From assembly GCA_016871175.1 (NCBI GenBank), contig VFZL01000003.1, positions 62,001 through 126,000 of the forward strand: DNA of 64,000 nt, in the 5' to 3' direction. Below the pieces are notes generated by a model. The model was not told the DNA's origin and did no database searches. It saw nothing but the letters and a program-made list of their open reading frames with translations. This stretch comes from Acidimicrobiia bacterium. Its GTDB lineage: Bacteria > Acidobacteriota > Vicinamibacteria > Vicinamibacterales > CAVVIG01. The translations under genes were made by a program, and so were the position numbers. Positions 60,759-64,000 of this stretch are shown piece by piece. Each line of letters starts with the position of its first letter. The first letter of the stretch is position 1.

Positions 60759-61654
60759 CCTACAGCTCCGGCAGCAGTCGGCGCGGATAGCGTGGTGGGT
60801 GTGGACGTCGGTGCCTGCCGCAAGACGCCGCTCGCCTCGAGGCAGCGCGACGCGTGACGCGTCATCACCTCGAGCGCGGCAGGCCACGCGATCCCTTCGC
60901 ATGGCTGATCCGCTGGTCGTGCCTCCGGGCCCTGGTCCGCATACAGCACGGCGACGACGCGACCTTGAATGACGATCGGCACGCCGATCGCTCGCCGACC
61001 GAGCGGCTCCTCCGCAAAAGCTGGTGCGGGAATCCGCACGGGCCCGTGCGTCGACGCCGCAGTGCCGCTGCGAACAGCCTCTTCGACAACGCCGGCGCCG
61101 AGGATGGCTTCGCGGAACTCGGTGAGTTTGTCGGTCCGCGCGCCAAAGCCAACGAACTTCCAACCCTGCAGCTCATGGCCGTGCACGATCAGGATGGCGG
61201 CACGGGCGGCCTCTCGCGTCGCGTACTCAAGCAGGATTTCGAGCACGTCCGGGACGGTGCGACCCGTTTCGAGGTATCGGATGGCCTCCACCAGGCGCTC
61301 ACTCCTCGCCAGCCCGCGAGCTGCGGCTTCCGCTGTCGCGGCTTGCTGTCCTTCGAGGGCGCCGTGTTGGCGTCCAGTCTCCCAGCCGTCCGCGCGTCCA
61401 GCGTCGAATCCTTCGTCGTACGCGTCCTGTCGTGAACGCTCGTGGCCTACGGCGGTGGCGCTCGCCGCAGTGGCCACGCGGAGGTCCGCTGCCGCACGCG
61501 CCGTCTGTTCAGCTTGCTCGAGAATGACGCAGCGCTCGTAGACCAACGCGCTACTCAACCGCTGCTCGACCGTCTTGACCTCACGGGCCAGCACATCCTC
61601 GATCGAGCGGCGAAGAGTCTCCAGCGTGGCGCGCAGCGATTCGTCGAGGCTCAT
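60755..61654 (-). CDS. coiled-coil + GAF-like domain protein, coupled to the lytic transglycosylase
   Basis: ATGA overlap with Slt gene; N-terminal coiled coil, then ...RRAIGVPIVIQGRVVAVLYADQG...EVMTRHASRCLEA typical of GAF C-termini. Confidence 0.65.
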   Translation of the reverse strand: MSLDESLRATLETLRRSIEDVLAREVKTVEQRLSSALVYERCVILEQAEQTARAAADLRVATAASATAVGHERSRQDAYDEGFDAGRADGWETGRQHGALEGQQAATAEAAARGLARSERLVEAIRYLETGRTVPDVLEILLEYATREAARAAILIVHGHELQGWKFVGFGARTDKLTEFREAILGAGVVEEAVRSGTAASTHGPVRIPAPAFAEEPLGRRAIGVPIVIQGRVVAVLYADQGPEARPADQPCEGIAWPAALEVMTRHASRCLEASGVLRQAPTSTPTTLSAPTAAGAVG

Positions 61655-61813
61655 CGTTCCTGCGGTCGGTGACGGTCGGCTCGGGCGTTGGCGTTCAGCC
61701 ACGCCGCACCGCTCAGCCCCATCCGCTCCCCCGTCTAGCTCTATCGGCTGTGATCGGTGTGACGGGCAGGGCGCAGGCGCTTCGCCACTCCCCCCACCCC
61801 CGGACCTTCTGAT

Positions 61814-61843
61814 ATTATGCGGGCCACTCGGAGGACAAGTCAA
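61814..61843 (-). promoter_or_regulatory. sigma70-like promoter for the GAF-Slt pair
   Basis: Minus strand TTGACT - 18 nt - CATAAT, upstream of ATG 61654. Confidence 0.45.
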
Positions 61844-61991
61844 GGACGCAAGTGGTACAAGTGCAAACGGTACAGTAGCTTGCGTAGCATGCGTGCGGAC
61901 AACCCAAGTAATAGTCGTCGATAGGGCGCGCGGAAGTGTGCAGATCCTGATCGCGCGGAATCGGCGGCTCGGAAATGCGCGGTGCGCAACG

Positions 61992-64000
61992 CTAGAAGCT
62001 CACCCGTGTGCCGACGATCACGGTTCTGGGAGCGCCAGGGGCCAAGAAAGTGCCCTGCTGGACGGGGAACTCGCCACCGACCGCGGGGAACTGACGGGCG
62101 ACGAACGTACCTGCAGGGGTGAACGCCACCGACCCGAGCTGCGCGGCCGATGCGTACTCGGCGCCGAGCAGGTTGTTGACCTGGACGAACAGCTGCATCC
62201 ACGGCGTGAATCGGTAGCGCACCGACAGGTTGCTCACCACATAGCCGTCGGCCGAGCCGGGACCGAGGTAGAAGAGCCCATCGGGCTCGTGCTCACCGTT
62301 CTCGTTGCCGCGTGCGAACGAGCTCGACGCGCCGATCACGTTGAAGTCGATCGAGAGCGCCGGCGTCGGCTGCCAATCCGCGAAGACCTTGAGGGTGTGG
62401 CTGGGCATCAACGGAATCCGGTCACCGGGTCCCACCTCGATCGTGCTCTCGAGGCCTGCCCGACCGGCTTCGGCGTTCTCGTTGCTGCTGTTACCCGACC
62501 CGTTGACGACTTCATGGCTCTGAAACGTCGCCGAGAGCCAGTTGTAACCCGCGCCGAAGGCCACATCACCCACGCGGCTCTGCACGCCGAGCTCGAGACC
62601 GAGCCGACGCGTGCGCCCGAAGTTCTTGAAGTAGCCGAAACCGGTTGCCTCGGACGCGACGAACAGGATGTCGTTCCGATTCTCTGCTTGGAAGAACCCC
62701 GCGTTCCACTGCGTGCGCCGGTGCCAGCGCCCGCGGACACCGGCCTCGACAGTCCGCGTCACGACCTGCTCGAGTGGCGGATCACCGGCCATCGCGTTCG
62801 GCAGCTTGCATGGCTGCTCAGGGTCTGCGCAGCCCAGCTCGATCGATGTCGCCGCGCGACTGCCTTCGCTGTAGCCCGCGTAGAGATCGATCGAGGGCCG
62901 AACGTTGTAGGTCACGCCGGCCGCAGGATTGAATCGCGAGAACACGTGATCCCCATCGAGCGATCCCGCTTCCCCACCCGGGCGGATCCGATCGCGGTTT
63001 TCGAGCCGCGTCCGATTGAAACGACCCGACACGGTGAGGTGCCACACATCGTTCAGCGTGAGCGTATCGAGGGCATAAACGCTCCACGTCCGCTGCACGC
63101 CGTCGAGCCTGACACGCGAATCGAAGGGCTCGCCGTCGACGTCCCCGGCGTTCTCGCCGTCGGCGAAGACGCCCGTGCCCTGGATGCTTCGATCCGGCAA
63201 CAGGTAGCCGAGCTCGGAGGACTGCAGGAAGTCCATGCGGCTCCGGTCGATCGCGGCGCCGAACACGACCTGGTGCTTTGCGGTCCGCCCCGTCTGCTCC
63301 CAGTTGGCCTGCCCCGTGAGACCGGCCGTGTTCTGATGCGCCTGCCCACGGTTGATCAACCCGTTGCACTGCTCTCCGGGCTCATCTTGGAGGAGGATGT
63401 TGCCAATACAGCGCAGGAATGGAAACGGCATGGTCGCGGCGCTCGCACCACTCACCGGCACAGTGGTGTACCCGGCAGCGATGAGCGCAGCACGTTCCGC
63501 AGCGCTCGGCTGATACACCGACTGATCGAGCGAGCCTTCGTTGGAGTCGCCGTTGAACGTGTGCGTCCGGATGTGCCGGACGTAGCCGCTGCCGGTGAAG
63601 CCGAGGCGATCGGACCACGCGCGACGAAAGATCGCATTGACCCATGTCGATCGGTTGTCGGTCTCATCAGGCTTCGTGTAGACGCTGCGGTAATCGCGCT
63701 CGAGCAATCGCTCCTCTTGAAGCCCATTCCCATTCAGCGCGTTGTCCGCGTGGGCCGCTGACACGGTCAGCGTGGTGCGCGCGTGCTGCCAGCCGATCTT
63801 GCCGAACAGTTGCCTCACGTCTGACGGGGATGCCTCGCGCCAGCCGTCCTCGGCGAACAGATTTCCGGTGGCGTACCAATGCAGCGACCCGTCGCCACGC
63901 GAGGCCCCGTGCTCGAACTCGACAGCCCGCCGTACGAACTGCCCGTAGAGGGCCTGGACCGACGTCCCTTTGTGGCTCAAGCCGTCCTTGGTCTGGAGCA
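61992..64000 (-). CDS. TonB-dependent receptor, C-terminal part; 5' end runs off the right edge
   Basis: ...YKFVQVNNLLGAEYASAAQ-type beta-barrel end (LFVQVNNLLGAEYASAAQLGSVAFTPAGTFVARQFP...), open frame continues upstream of 63980 (LQTKDGLSHKGTS). Confidence 0.88.
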   Translation of the reverse strand, partial: LQTKDGLSHKGTSVQALYGQFVRRAVEFEHGASRGDGSLHWYATGNLFAEDGWREASPSDVRQLFGKIGWQHARTTLTVSAAHADNALNGNGLQEERLLERDYRSVYTKPDETDNRSTWVNAIFRRAWSDRLGFTGSGYVRHIRTHTFNGDSNEGSLDQSVYQPSAAERAALIAAGYTTVPVSGASAATMPFPFLRCIGNILLQDEPGEQCNGLINRGQAHQNTAGLTGQANWEQTGRTAKHQVVFGAAIDRSRMDFLQSSELGYLLPDRSIQGTGVFADGENAGDVDGEPFDSRVRLDGVQRTWSVYALDTLTLNDVWHLTVSGRFNRTRLENRDRIRPGGEAGSLDGDHVFSRFNPAAGVTYNVRPSIDLYAGYSEGSRAATSIELGCADPEQPCKLPNAMAGDPPLEQVVTRTVEAGVRGRWHRRTQWNAGFFQAENRNDILFVASEATGFGYFKNFGRTRRLGLELGVQSRVGDVAFGAGYNWLSATFQSHEVVNGSGNSSNENAEAGRAGLESTIEVGPGDRIPLMPSHTLKVFADWQPTPALSIDFNVIGASSSFARGNENGEHEPDGLFYLGPGSADGYVVSNLSVRYRFTPWMQLFVQVNNLLGAEYASAAQLGSVAFTPAGTFVARQFPAVGGEFPVQQGTFLAPGAPRTVIVGTRVSF

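Noticed and set aside
61817-61924. 35-aa basic ORF MRATRRTSQGRKWYKCKRYSSLRSMRADNPSNSRR
   Set aside because: Overlaps the likely -10/-35 of the minus-strand GAF-Slt operon, no RBS seen, no paralog in the window.
61575-63761. 728-aa plus-strand ORF antisense to the TonB receptor
   Set aside because: Arg/Val-rich translation without recognisable domains; the opposite strand carries a clear TonB barrel. Typical high-GC shadow ORF.

Overview
High-GC chromosomal window, about 64 kb. By gene content and style it is likely from an Acidobacteriota/Vicinamibacteria-like genome; that lineage call is inference only. There are three kinds of content. (1) Housekeeping operons: gatCA, dnaK/hsp20, a TIGR00282-type phosphoesterase with xseA-xseB-ispA-tlyA-nadK, mltG-ruvX, an EnvC/M23 protein and a Ctp peptidase, tRNA-Val(GAC), thrS-infC-rpmI-rplT-pheS-pheT-zapB-zapA, thiL, a pair of ABC exporters, cstA, and an aminotransferase with a lytic transglycosylase. 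(2) Two blocks (about 4-17 kb and 44-48 kb) built from a repeated exported module: a heme-c (CxxCH) protein with His motifs resembling copper type II (PHM/DBM-like) monooxygenases, plus a small Ig/PKD-like secreted protein. The window has four copies of the first family and three of the second. One block lies beside an intact PQQ dehydrogenase and the other beside a decayed one. Three of the four heme-c proteins end in a C-terminal poly-Gln tail directly before TAG. I consider this module the best candidate for an undescribed system. (3) Gene decay: an endonuclease IV gene with a frameshift and a nonsense codon, a shredded MFS-like remnant, an in-frame MEMO1::AMMECR1 deletion chimera, a PQQ-dehydrogenase/cytochrome remnant with several frame breaks, and a TonB receptor split at a 7-nt homopolymer. 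I saw no rRNA, CRISPR array, prophage, or intact IS element. All homology calls come from reading motifs by eye; no searches were run.
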